Of a DNA stretch of 64,000 nt, positions 33,777-44,408 are shown one piece after another (positions within the stretch are counted from its first letter, which is position 1; every line of letters begins with the position of its first letter). The notes beneath the pieces were generated by a model. That model ran no database searches. It was given only the letters and a program-made list of their open reading frames with translations, and was not told where the DNA came from. Location: NCBI GenBank assembly GCA_032719365.1, contig CM064868.1:10264235-10328234 (forward strand), written 5' to 3'. The stretch is from Prinsepia uniflora. Taxonomy: Eukaryota > Streptophyta > Magnoliopsida > Rosales > Rosaceae. The translations under genes were made by a program, and so were the position numbers.

Positions 33777-34745
33777 CACCCAATTTTACGCCATTTCTTC
33801 AAATTAATCAAACAGAAAGCAACCTAAGACCATAATAAACATTAATACCAGGTCAATTGCACTAATATTTACCTCTAACCATTCGACTTCAAGCTCGATT
33901 TTTCGAGGATTTTGAAGCTTCTGTTCTTGCTCGATACGGCCTCAATCCTCTCCGTTTTTGATTTGGAACGGTTTGAATTAGTCCCAGGAGACTTAATCCA
34001 GTCTCAATTTTGATCCTCAAGACTCACGAATTCGAATTCGAATTTTCACCACAAATTTTCAAATTTTCGAAAATCTGCAAAATCAGCAACCCCTTTGTCC
34101 TTCGTGTTTGTTTTGATCCAATTCAGACTCTCCAATCTCTCATTCTCACAACCGAATTGATCTGTTATTTAACAATGTCAAAAGTTGGATAAAATGAGTG
34201 ATTTTTCCCTAATTAAGGGTTTAATGCTCCTAAATTCTTGATTTTTCCCTAAAATCAGGTGTAAAAGTAAGAAGGAAAGTGACATGAGTCTTTGCCTGGT
34301 AGTTTGAGTCAGCATCCACCTTTCGTTTGAAAGACCGTTTCGTCCTTCGCTCGGAAATTTACCGTTTTACCCCTGGATTACGTAGAACCGTAAACTTTCA
34401 CATCCGAGCTCCGTTTTGGACATGTCGCCTGTCTACGGACTCGTAACATCCCGAACTACGTCACAGTCATTGGCCAAAGTTCGTTTGACCGTCCGAGTCA
34501 AAAGTCAACATTTTGCCCTTACTGTGTAAAAATTACCAAAATACCCCTCGCCTTCGTAGACCCATAACTTTCGCATCCGACCTCCGACTGACGCATGCCA
34601 CATGTCTGCGGATTCAGCGCCTCGGGACCTACTCAACGGTCTGTTCGGAAATTCCAAAAAATGTTCTAATCAAAAAGACGACTTTTAGCCCTTATAACCA
34701 AGGGCAAAATCGTCAAAAAGACACTGGCTCGATTCTTGAACCCAA
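33777..34745 (-). mobile_element. Fragment of a long LTR, right part
   Basis: Continues the fragment 30241-30829 after the solo LTR. It matches about 12325-13340 of the solo LTR at 10669-13382, including a diverged U3 module (CCTGTCTACGGACTCGTAAC, CTACGTCACAGTCATTGG). The terminal GTTACA is missing, so the end is truncated. Confidence 0.75.
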
Positions 34746-34820
34746 CAGTGACTGGAAAACCCGATAATATAAGATCCCAAACAATGTACATCCCTTCGGA
34801 TTCCCCGAACTCCGAATCGA

Positions 34821-34830
34821 TGTGGGGGCA
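34821..34830 (+). promoter_or_regulatory. Polypurine tract before the right LTR
   Basis: TGTGGGGGCA followed by TT ends directly at the right LTR start (34833). Its position and G-run fit the primer for plus-strand DNA synthesis. Confidence 0.75.
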
Positions 34831-34832
34831 TT

Positions 34833-35415
34833 TGTGGAATCCGAAATCATCCGAAAATTATGGAGCTGCCACGTGGCCCGTAATTCCTAAAAATGACCAA
34901 ATTGCCCCTGGAAATAACACTGATCATTTGGAAACTCCCGCATATTAAATAATCTATTTACCAGTTAAAAAGATTATTTGATCGAGTTAAAATCTCCGTA
35001 ATATTAATATTCTCTCCGAGAGTTAATTATCGTTATTCTTAATAATAGATAATTATTATTGATGTTAAAATACAATAATTATCATTACTATCATGATAAC
35101 CATCATTATAATTGTTAAATAGTATATTTAATTAATAGAATATTTTTTATTAATTAAATATTCAACCGACCAATCAGAACGCTCCAAGACTCCCAAGATT
35201 TTCCTATAAATAGCAAGGCACATTTCATTTCCAAGACACGTTGATTCTTCGTTTCGAAGTATATCCTTTTCTTCTCTCAAAGCTAACTTAAGCATCGGAG
35301 TGTTCTTGATCGAATAACCCACCGGGTAAATCGATCGAAGTAACGATAGCTAATTGTTTGCTGTTTGCAGGAATTGTGAGGACTTTTTGCGAAGAGTTCA
35401 ATCTTTGATTCAACA
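34833..35415 (+). repeat. Right LTR (583 bp)
   Basis: It starts TGTGGAATCCGAAATC and ends TTTGATTCAACA, with TATAAATA at 35205-35212. It is the same length as the left LTR and differs at scattered single bases. Confidence 0.93.
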
Positions 35416-35420
35416 CCATG

Positions 35421-36057
35421 CATATCCATTTGGATCCAGCCATGTGTGGTACAAAGCATGCATTTACTGGTTCACCTGCTTCTAATTAATGTGAGGATCA
35501 TCTCAATATTACAGGTGCCATAAATAACGGTGACCATAAGATCTACGCGCACAGAATCGGAACAAAACTAAAGAACGATAATTACGAGTTACAACACGAT
35601 GGACGACCAACACAGAAAGTAAACGCGCATCATGAGACGGAGAGAGGAGGCTGAATGGAATACGCCTATCAAATTTAAATCAACGTCGCGTGAGTCGGGC
35701 CCGCACTACGTCATGTAATTGTTGTAGGTCCCCTACCCGGCCCGGGTGGACCCGTTCAATTCTACCACACGCTTCGCTAATCTTTTTATACATGATTAGG
35801 AATTGAATTAAACAAGGCCCAGCGGCGATTGGCAATTTGGTGGCCTTTCTTATCATCAAGCAATTAACTTTCTTCCCAAGTGGGAGTGACACATAGCGGA
35901 ACCTTCCACACACGATAAGGGCCCCATCTAATTAACAAAATTCTCTTGCTGTCGTCCATACAAATTATTATAAATTCAATTTGGGTAATATTTTCCTCCA
36001 AAGGAAAAAAATACTACTTTGTATTAAAATAGGTAGACTAGAGATCTATATATAATT
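35421..36057. other. Non-coding stretch
   Basis: No gene supported. A moderately G+C-rich part (35690-35930) contains short ORFs without recognisable domains. Confidence 0.5.
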
Positions 36058-37187
36058 AAGGATTGAAATATCAATATCAATGGATATATTATAAATCAAA
36101 TAATATCGATATTGATATCGTTTACGATAAACAAAAATGTCGGAAATTTGGTCTAAAAGTTGGAAATTTAGAATGAAATTTTGGGAAAAACTTAAGTACC
36201 CAATAATGATTATATAGGATTCATAAAAATTATAAAATGACTTTGAAAAAATAAATATATGATGAACAATATGATACAATAGGATTCTGCTAATGACTAA
36301 TAATATAAAATTAAACATAAACATAAATTGAAGTGAATTATTATAATTGAATATTAATATACTTAAAAACATAAAAATAAGCACAATAATGGAGTTTACA
36401 TTTACATAATAATTTAAAAAATCGTTGAGTTTGTATTTACATAATAATTTAGAAAATTAGACATTAATTAGTGAAAATTAGACGTAAAACGAATTTTTAT
36501 TAATCGTATGCTCATCTCATATTTTTTTCTAAAATTCATTAATATTCAAATTAACCATTCAACATAATTTGTTATTTTGCTTCAATTCAACATAATTTCT
36601 TTCAAATTAACTATCTCTACTCTACGAATTTTTCCATTCAACATAATTTGCTTCTAAAATCCATTAATATTCAAATTAACCTTATATTTATATTCCTAAT
36701 TTTTTTTATATCAAATGCTAATTTAAATATAAAACATATTATATTGTATATTTAGAAATATACACATATGCTATCCAATTAACTTAAAAGTTGTACCATT
36801 AAACTCCCAATAAAAAATAAAAAATATTTCATGTTAAACAGACAGCGAACAGACCACGCATGTGTGGCCACGCGATGTTGACGGGCTCTGCGCGTGGTGG
36901 GCACGAGCATGTGCAGGGTCGTTTTCTTCCTCGATCTGGGTTTGCGATTTGGGTTTTTGAACCCAACGACATGACTTGGTTCAAAATCGATAGTTTTACG
37001 TCCAAATTTCACTAATCAACACTTTATCTCGATCGTTTTGATCCCATAAAGAGATCTATGAGTTTGAAATAAGAAAAAATGTCGAAATTTCAATAAATTT
37101 TTTTCACCCCTTCCTTATGTGTCGCCGATCAGAAATAGAGAAATTTCGGCGAAATTTTGACCGATATTTCCAATATCTTCATTCATG
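36058..37187 (-). mobile_element. Second copy of the hAT-like family at 24148-25138, inverted
   Basis: The left part corresponds to the reverse complement of the right end of the 24148-25138 element (GATATCGTTTACGATAAACA, GGTCTAAAAGTTGGAAATTT). The right part (GACCGATATTTCCAATATC, ending TTCATTCATG) corresponds to its left end. It is about 1.1 kb long. No clear TSD was found, so the borders are approximate. No transposase. Confidence 0.72.
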
Positions 37188-37190
37188 CTC

Positions 37191-37289
37191 ATCGATGATT
37201 TTGGTTAATTGAATATATTCAAATATTCTTAGAATGCCCATCGATGATTTTGGGTTAATTGAATATATTCAAATATTCTTAGAATGCCC
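37191..37289. repeat. Two-unit tandem repeat (about 49 bp)
   Basis: ATCGATGATTTTGGTTAATT plus GAATATATTCAAATATTC-type text occurs at 37191 and again at 37240, nearly identical. Confidence 0.92.
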
Positions 37290-39984
37290 TTATGTAATAT
37301 AAAAGTTCAAAAGCTAAATGATTATCGAAATGAGGACAAAATAGTAATTTTTGTTAAAATTTTCACATATTCCTTAAACGCCCTTATGTAATATATGGTT
37401 CAAAACCCCATTTATTATAGAAATGAGAATACAATAATTACTTTGGTTACATTTTCAAATATTCCTAAAACACCCCTTTGTAATAAAAAAAAGTTCAAAA
37501 GCCTTATTATAGAAATGAGGATATAGTAGTCGCCCACTGTTCTGGAATTTGGAAAATTTTGAGGTTAGCTGATACGACTATATGAGTAACAACTAAGAAG
37601 GGTGGATCTGAATTTTGTTTGACGCTTTGCTTAATACATGAACGCGAAGGAATGATAAGGAAATTAGGATAACTCAAATATCACTAAACAATTATTATTA
37701 TTATTTTTATTTTTGGAAAATCACTGAATCGATTATGATTCAATTAAAAAGTAGAGACGAATTTGAATTAGCTATTCGATATTTAACAATTATTTTATTT
37801 TTGGGCGAAGCTATTTGTATAACATAAAAAACGTGTGTATCAACAAAAATAAAATAAAATGTAATAATGGAAATTATCATATAATATAGTGTGCTAAATA
37901 AAAAATGACGTATTAATTCTACTATTTAGTTTTGAAAGCTTTTTGATGATGTAATAATTTTTATGATATAAATTGAATTTGTACATAATTTAAATTTATT
38001 ATATGATTTGTGAATTTTATGTTTGTTAATTGTAAACTATAAATATTGTCAAGTCACTTGGCGCTGAAGAAAGAATAAACCAACATATTGGATATATAAT
38101 TGAAAAGACTATTGGATTTGCATGGTGATAAGACCTAAACATGAATATGGACCATTCATTCTTCTTGCTTCGCACATTAGTTACGATTATGAAACACAGA
38201 TTTTCTACCAACCACCTAATAATGCATACGTGTGTGGGCTGACAATGATGAATATTTTGTGTCATTTTGTTTTCTTTCTCAAATGTTTGAGATGTTGCTA
38301 TATATGTTTTTTTTTTTTTGGAACAATAATTCATTATGTACAAAATTGCAGGGCATATAAGTGGTCTCGTTAAAAGTTTTTCGGAGCTGACAACTCGGTC
38401 GAAAAGGAAAAATAGTGCTACACACCCTAAAACAAATTTAAGTAATAAAATATCAGATTTCACATGAGACAAATTGGGCACATCGTGACTATGGGCTGAG
38501 GCCACAACAGCTACTACACACCCAATTAGTATGCTCAACCCAATTCCAATACTCCAAACAGGAGACAAATTGTGCCCACAGTTGAGTTGTCCTCGTGACT
38601 ACGGGCTAAGGCCACAACAGCTACTACACAATCCCCTTCAACCTCGACTCAGTGGAGGCCCATCTGGGCCAGCAACTGGACTCAACACCTAGCTGCCACA
38701 GCCTCTGCGTGGAGAGCAGACGACACTTTACACACGCTTCCAGCCACAACAGCTTGCAAACGAGCCCAACTAATCACAAATGACTACATCATAACCAATC
38801 TTGTGCTCCTCATCCACAAAAGCTCCCCTCGAAATTGCATTTGAACTAGCCCAACTGCAACTTCTTCCAGTGAGCAGGCTCACAAACAATGGAATTAGAT
38901 GTAGATCCTGGCAAAAGCTCTTGGGGAGCAGACTTGTAACATTTTTTTTATCCAACACGCTTGTAACGTTTTAAGCATATCATTATTGTTCTCAAATTAC
39001 CCAATTTGCATTAAGAAATGTTGGAGAATCCAAATTAGAAGCAACAGGTATTCTGGTGAGATTTTATTAAAAATAATCAAAATTTAACATATAAATTCAC
39101 AAATGTCTTATTTTTATAAATCTCAACAATAATAAAAAAACAAAATCTCATATTTTTATAAAACTAACATTATATAAAATTTTACGTAAAGTCATCAATT
39201 TCGGGTGGATTGAAACACACCTCAGCCCAAGGGGGCAGCCCGTGCCTATTCATCTCAATTGGTTTGGCAGTGGCTACTCCGTTTGGGATCCTGGGTGGCT
39301 CGGTTTGAGTTCTCAATTATCTTCCTTTTTTTAAAAAAAAAATTACTTTATTATTATCGCAATAGTTTTATAGTCTGATCATAAAAGAGTTTAAAAAAAC
39401 AAAAAAAAAATTGAAAACACAGCTAAACGCCTAAACCAGTGTTGCGAAAGTTGAGGGGGAGGAGTGGTGGTCGCCGTAGTCAAATAAAGATGCTTGGGCC
39501 GATTTTTTTGCTCTTGGTCTTGGTTGCCCAAATAATTTTATGGTTTTAGACTACGCTATAATGCGGCCCATAGTACTTTAAAGGGTTTAAGCTTTTGGTT
39601 TAGTCATAATGCATTTTATTTTTTTATTATTTATGAGCGGTCTCCGCTTTTGTCATTTTACTCCTGCTATTAGATAAAAAGATAAATAATATTAATTTTT
39701 TAAATAAAAATAAGAGGAATAACTACCTTAGCTCACTATTTTTTTTCTTCCAGTTTTTCCATTAAATTTTATTATTTTTTAATTGACAAATTTAAAATTT
39801 TATTTTATTATTATAACCTTAACTATTAGATAATTTTTTTAAACAAAATTTGTCAGAATTTACTGATGAAATCTTTTAAATCTCTTAATTTTATAATAAT
39901 ATATTTTTTTAATACCCAAAATATTGTTGCCTACGGAAACACAAGGCAAGGCAAAGGGGTAAATGGAGATTAGAAACGTTAAAG
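37290..39984. other. Non-coding AT-rich stretch
   Basis: No gene supported. A 37-40 bp direct repeat (CGTGACTAYGGGCTRAGGCC plus ACAACAGCTACTACACA) lies at about 38487-38523 and 38596-38632. An open frame at 38026-38568 on the minus strand has no recognisable domain and includes a homopolymer-encoded lysine run. Confidence 0.5.
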
Positions 39985-41983
39985 GTTTGTTAGGTTAAAT
40001 GCACCAGGAACATGCTATCAAATCTCAAAATGCACCATAAACGGAAATTTGCCTCAGGTTGCTACAGGAACATGTACATCGTCAAAACCGTTGCACTATC
40101 CGTTAGTTAAAGTTATTAACGCCGTTACTTTTGATGATGTGGCAGTAATATTACATAATTAGTAAGAGTAGTTTAGAAATTTACTTTATTTTATAATATT
40201 TTATATTAAAACTCTTTTTAAAAAATTAAAACAAATAAAAACCCCTCTCCCCTAACCCAATTCATTCCGCCTTAATGCCTCACCGCCTCACCATCATCTC
40301 CTTCCCTACCTGGGGCTGCAAAAGTTCCGAAGGTAATGGAATTCTGGACCCCCGTGACTCCAACTCGATAGCATTGCTGCCTTTTTTCTCAGTTCTCATC
40401 AACTCACCCATTTCTCCAGTTACAATGTCAATATCATTTTCCCCTTCCAAGAAATATCATGTAGTGGCTTCGGGTTCATCGGTCAATTCACTCTTCCCCT
40501 TTCTTTCTCCAACTTTCAGCTTCATCCCTTGATGGGTTTCTCGATCAACTCCCAGACATCGCTCTCTTCCATGCAAATTCCAACAATTTCTCAGGCACCA
40601 TTTCCCCCACCGTTGCCAACCTCTCTTACCTCTACCGTACCCTCTGGAAAATGTCACGAACATGGTCCTGTCACCTAACGACACCAACGGCATTTGCTGG
40701 TGGTGGATTGGGGCTGAAGACGATGAGGATGATAGTAAAATCACCTGGCTGTAATGATCTGGCAGTGGGTTTTGGACCAAGGAAAAATTCCTCTCAATGG
40801 CATGCTTCATGATGTCATCAAATGTCGGGAGGCACTGTGTTTTTGAAGCTCTGGTGACGCCTCAAGCTACGACATCTCGATTTTCTTAGAGGAGGTTGAT
40901 GGAGAATTCTTTTTCCATGAAAGTTTGGAGGAGAGGGATTTCAATGGTCTGATCAGGTGGGAGAGGAGGGAATTGGACGACTCTGATGATGTTGAGGCAG
41001 ATGACAAACTCATCTGCAAGATCACTGATCAAAATGTAGGGTAAAGTTACCATCTTTTTCACCAGATTCTGATACCCAACTATCTCAAGCCGAAGCCATT
41101 TTCTATGCTCCTCTCCCTCCACACCAAACCCTCCTGTCGTTTTGGTCACATCAAAATTGGTACAATCAGATGAAGAAAAACAATCCCAAGAGAAAGAGAA
41201 AAAGATTGAGTTTTTATTATAAAAAAAAAAAAACCAATGTGGGTTTCAATTGAAATTTGCAGATACAAACCCTTCCAAGAGAAAATTTTTGATCTTTATC
41301 ACAAAAATCAATGTGGGTTTCAATTGAAATTTAGCAGAAACAAACCTGAAACCTCTTTTTTTTGTCATTTTTTTTTTGGTTTCTAACGTTGGGCTTCTGT
41401 TTCTCTCATTGTGAAAATCCAAACTAGTTTGTAAGCATTGTTTCTTCTTCTTCTTGTGGTTCTGATGATTTTAAAGGTAGTGTTGGAAGAAGATGATGGT
41501 GAGGCGGTGAGGCATTGAGATGAAGATGATGGTGGGGGAACGGTAGGGGGAATGGGGCCTGCAGCCTTATGTAGGGAAGGTGATAATGCTGAGGTGGTGA
41601 GGCATTGAGATGGAGATGATGGTAGGGGAACGGTGGGGGAAATGGTGTTTGTAGCCCTAGGTAGGGAAGGTGATGATGGTGAGGCAGTGAAGTATTCAGG
41701 CGGAGTGAATTGGGTTAGGGGAGAGAGATTTTTATTTTTTTTAATTTTTTAAAAAAGTTTTAATATAAAATATTATAAAACAAAGTAAATGTCTAAATTA
41801 CCCTTACTAATTTTGTAATATTACTATCACGTCATCAAAATTAACGACATTAATAATTTTGACTAACGGATGGTGCAGCGGTTTTGACGATGTACCTATT
41901 CCTGCAGCAACCTGAGACAAATTTTCATCTCTGATGCATTTTGAAATTTGGTGCTTGTTCCTTGTACACTTAGCCTAATAAAC
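39985..41983. mobile_element. Long-TIR transposon (about 2.0 kb) carrying host gene sequence (Pack-type)
   Basis: The first 250-330 bp and the reverse complement of the last 250-330 bp match (for example CAGGTTGCTRCAGGAA, TACATCGTCAAAACCG, and AGTAATATTACA.AATTAGTA in both arms). Long TIRs suggest a Mutator-like element, but no 9-bp TSD was recognised. Inside the right arm, units of about 95 bp built on GGTGAGGCATTGAGATG are tandemly repeated (41495-41705). The core holds a leucine-rich-repeat gene fragment. No transposase was found, so it is non-autonomous. Confidence 0.75.
40533..40645 (+). pseudogene. Captured fragment of a leucine-rich-repeat protein gene
   Basis: Translating from the GGG at about 40533 gives GFLDQLPDIALFHANSNNFS followed by GTISPTVANLSYLY, the N-terminal repeats of plant LRR proteins of the extensin-like / At4g06744-like type (recalled from family knowledge). 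There is no start codon or signal peptide in frame, and the frame is lost on both sides. It lies wholly inside the long-TIR element, which points to transduplication. Captured fragments of this sort can yield small RNAs against the parent gene; that is inference here. Confidence 0.65.
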
Positions 41984-43389
41984 CAAATTTAAATGCACGC
42001 GTGGCCTATGATGTAGATAATATAATTTGATTATATTATCCATCAATCTTTGGAATGTGGAGCTTTGAAATTTGAAAACTAATAATAGAGTAGAGTAGTA
42101 ATGTATGTGGAAAGAAAAAGAGAAGCATCCAAATTCATGGATCCACCTTCACCTGTTTAGTAATAGCAGATTGGTAGTATCCGCAGCAGCTTTTCTTTTG
42201 TGCATGCCATTACATTCCAAAGACTTGAAGCCAAAACAAAACCACCTCCTCCATTTCACAGATTTCCTCATATTTATATTCAGAGACAGAACAAGAGATG
42301 CAATGCCATTGCTACATGTTTGTCTTTGTCATACATTATCGTCCTCACCGCCCTCACATTCTTCCCGGCCCTTCTTTTTTGCCCACAATATACATACATA
42401 CATACATACATACATACATACATACATACATACATACATGCATACATACATACATACAAAGTAAATTTTAGGGAAATTATTGTCAACATTCGTAAATTAT
42501 ACTAATTTTAAATATCATTCATAATATTTATTATTAATAATAGACATTTCTGAATTATTTCTAAAAGTATAAGGACTGTCCTTTAAATTTCTCAATGATT
42601 TTTATGAAAAATAATCGTAAAATTGTTCTATCAGGTGTGTTCTTTAATAGAAATCGTTGATAAATTTAAGAGTCTTTACACGTTTAGACATAATCCAGAT
42701 ACGTCTGTTACTAATAATAAAGTTAAAGAATAATACCTAAAATTAGTATAAAATCGAAAACATTGATAATTATTTTCCCTCTAAACAATCAGATCTAATA
42801 ATCAAATAACGAGTCAATTATAAAACGGTATTACAAAGTTGTCTAAGAAAATATTACTATACATATTAGCTAAATGTTAGGAAAGAGTGATGTAATTTGA
42901 TTTGAGAGAACAGTTATTGAGAAAGAGGATGATGAAAGCTATGATTCCTCCAAACACTATTCCATAGTTCCATGTGATTGTTTCAACATTCTCTTTCATT
43001 TGGAGTTTTCTGAGAAACCCTTTTCTCCTTTAGCTGCAATGCTTTTGGCTGTGGAGATATTTGCATATATCATCCCCACATACACACATACACATACTGC
43101 ATAAAGCAAACAAATTAAGCACAACCTTTTCTCTTTGGACCTTTTCTGCTTGTCTGCCGATTCTCATTAATTCCTTCCTTAATAATCAAAGTCTCAAAGA
43201 TCATCACTTCGGAATTTCATCCAACAACTAAACTCATCACTGCCTAAATTAATTAATTAATTGAACAAGACAACCCACCATATATATATATATATAATTA
43301 TACCAACAAGTCATATTGTCCCTCACTCCCTCCTATATATATATATAGTTATATAAACATGCAAGCTAAGGAACTAACTATACGTAGGA
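41984..43389. other. Intergenic and upstream region of the gene at 43390
   Basis: No gene. It contains an (ATAC)n microsatellite (42388-42458), (TA)n runs at about 43281-43296 and 43337-43348 that could act as TATA elements for the gene downstream, and AT-rich DNA. Confidence 0.5.
42388..42458. repeat. (ATAC)n microsatellite
   Basis: About 17 tetranucleotide units are interrupted once by CATGCATA. It makes spurious Tyr-Ile-His-Thr ORFs. Confidence 0.95.
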
Positions 43390-44010
43390 ATGGAATCCTT
43401 TCTAATAAAATCACCGATCATGAAGAGGGAAAGGCGGCATGAAGCAAGCAGCAGCGTCGATCATTCCTGCTCCTCCATAGCTCTGTTGCGGGAAAGGTTT
43501 AGGCAGCTGCAGAGAGTGAAGGCAATGAGAGAGCTGGAGAGAGCTCAGGTTTTGAGAACGCTCTCCCACGCCTCCGAACCCATGAGCAATGAGCACTTCA
43601 TGATGACGATGATCACCACTAATGGCAATGGCATTCCCACTCCCACCGTGCAATTGCAGCAGCATTATGATGATTCCCCAACGCCATCGCCAAGTCTGCC
43701 TATCTATCCTCAATCTCATCATCATCATCATCATCCTGGTCATCATGGGTCCCCCTCATCCTCATCCTCACCACCACCACCACCATCACCATCATCATCC
43801 GGAGTTCCTTTCTCCATTTGGCCAACAGCGTCGAGCAACAAGCATGAGGATGAGTTTACACATAGGAATATCGAGACCCTGCTTCTCATCAACTTATGTC
43901 CAACATTCCCAGCAGTCACCCATTCCTTAAACTTAAACACATCCTGTTGTTCAAATCAATTCCAAGATGATTTGGAATCTAACGGTGTAGATACTTCTCT
44001 TCATCTATAA
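43390..44010 (+). CDS. Small plant-specific protein with RERFRQLQRVKAMRE motif, unknown function
   Basis: A single uninterrupted frame of 206 codons, starting 41 bp after a TATATAG-rich stretch. Residues about 31-58 form a charged amphipathic helix (ALLRERFRQLQRVKAMRELE). The middle is low-complexity, with a His run (about 109-118) and Ser/Pro runs (about 119-136). The C-terminus has FTHRNIETLLLINLCPT. I recall uncharacterised plant proteins with a conserved RxRFxxLQRVKxMRE helix; no function is known to me. There is no signal peptide or membrane segment. Codon use looks genic rather than transposon-like. It is convergent with NAR1, 398 bp away. A short regulatory or nuclear protein is possible, but that is a guess. 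Confidence 0.65.
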   Translation: MESFLIKSPIMKRERRHEASSSVDHSCSSIALLRERFRQLQRVKAMRELERAQVLRTLSHASEPMSNEHFMMTMITTNGNGIPTPTVQLQQHYDDSPTPSPSLPIYPQSHHHHHHPGHHGSPSSSSSPPPPPSPSSSGVPFSIWPTASSNKHEDEFTHRNIETLLLINLCPTFPAVTHSLNLNTSCCSNQFQDDLESNGVDTSLHL

Positions 44011-44408
44011 ACCAACCAACTTAATACTTCAATCTTCCAGTTCCTATGTATTACTATTTCTATTAGATGATTATCTATTTGTTACCTATATATGACTTTG
44101 CTCATGCAAACAGTGTACGTTTTTGTAGTTGATTACATGGTATGAAAATGGGATAATCAAGCCAGATCTATGTGCTAAAATATGTAGACTATATAAAAAA
44201 AATTATATTGACTCGATACAACCACATGTAATTGATTCTTCTTGTATCAAAAGTTTGCTATACACATCATTTGGCGGAAAAATGTCGAAACAAAATATTG
44301 GTTCTGTATCAAAATTTGACAACTCCCAAAGATGAAGAGCCGCAGGGTACTCAGTAGGGAACGTCTATGGATATTCTGTTCGCAGATTGTAGAGAAAACT
44401 GGAGTCAT

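Larger units (their letters stand above)
25162..35415 (+). mobile_element. Complete non-autonomous Tat-related LTR retrotransposon with nested LTRs
   Basis: Two 583-bp LTRs (25162-25744 and 34833-35415), a primer-binding site, a gag-like start, an antisense PF04195-like ORF and a polypurine tract before the right LTR are all in place. Protease, RT, RNase H and integrase are absent. Either the element never had them, or a deletion whose junction is near 26739 removed them. Later insertions (truncated LTR 26739-29113, solo LTR 30830-33771, LTR fragments around it) make up most of the interior. Mobility would need enzymes supplied by a relative. Confidence 0.85.
25157..35420. repeat. Target-site duplication CCATG of the pol-less LTR element
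   Basis: CCATG at 25157-25161 and 35416-35420 flanks the two 583-bp LTRs exactly, defining one insertion more than 10 kb long. Confidence 0.93.

Noticed and set aside
35690..35930. G+C-richer patch with a 77-codon minus-strand ORF
   Set aside because: No domain, no splice-linked neighbours and no codon-use support.
38026..38568. 180-codon open frame on the minus strand
   Set aside because: No recognisable domain, a lysine run from a homopolymer, AT-rich surroundings and no promoter or homologue that I know of. Most likely chance.
40886..41149. 87-codon minus-strand ORF inside the long-TIR element
   Set aside because: Possibly a second captured fragment (KWLRLEIVGYQNLVKKMV), but I could not match it to a family.
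39985..41983. Assignment to the Mutator superfamily
   Set aside because: The long TIRs fit, but no 9-bp TSD and no transposase were found, so only a long-TIR Pack-type element is claimed.
42105..42505. Overlapping ORFs over the ATAC microsatellite
   Set aside because: They are translations of the repeat and its flanks in several frames.
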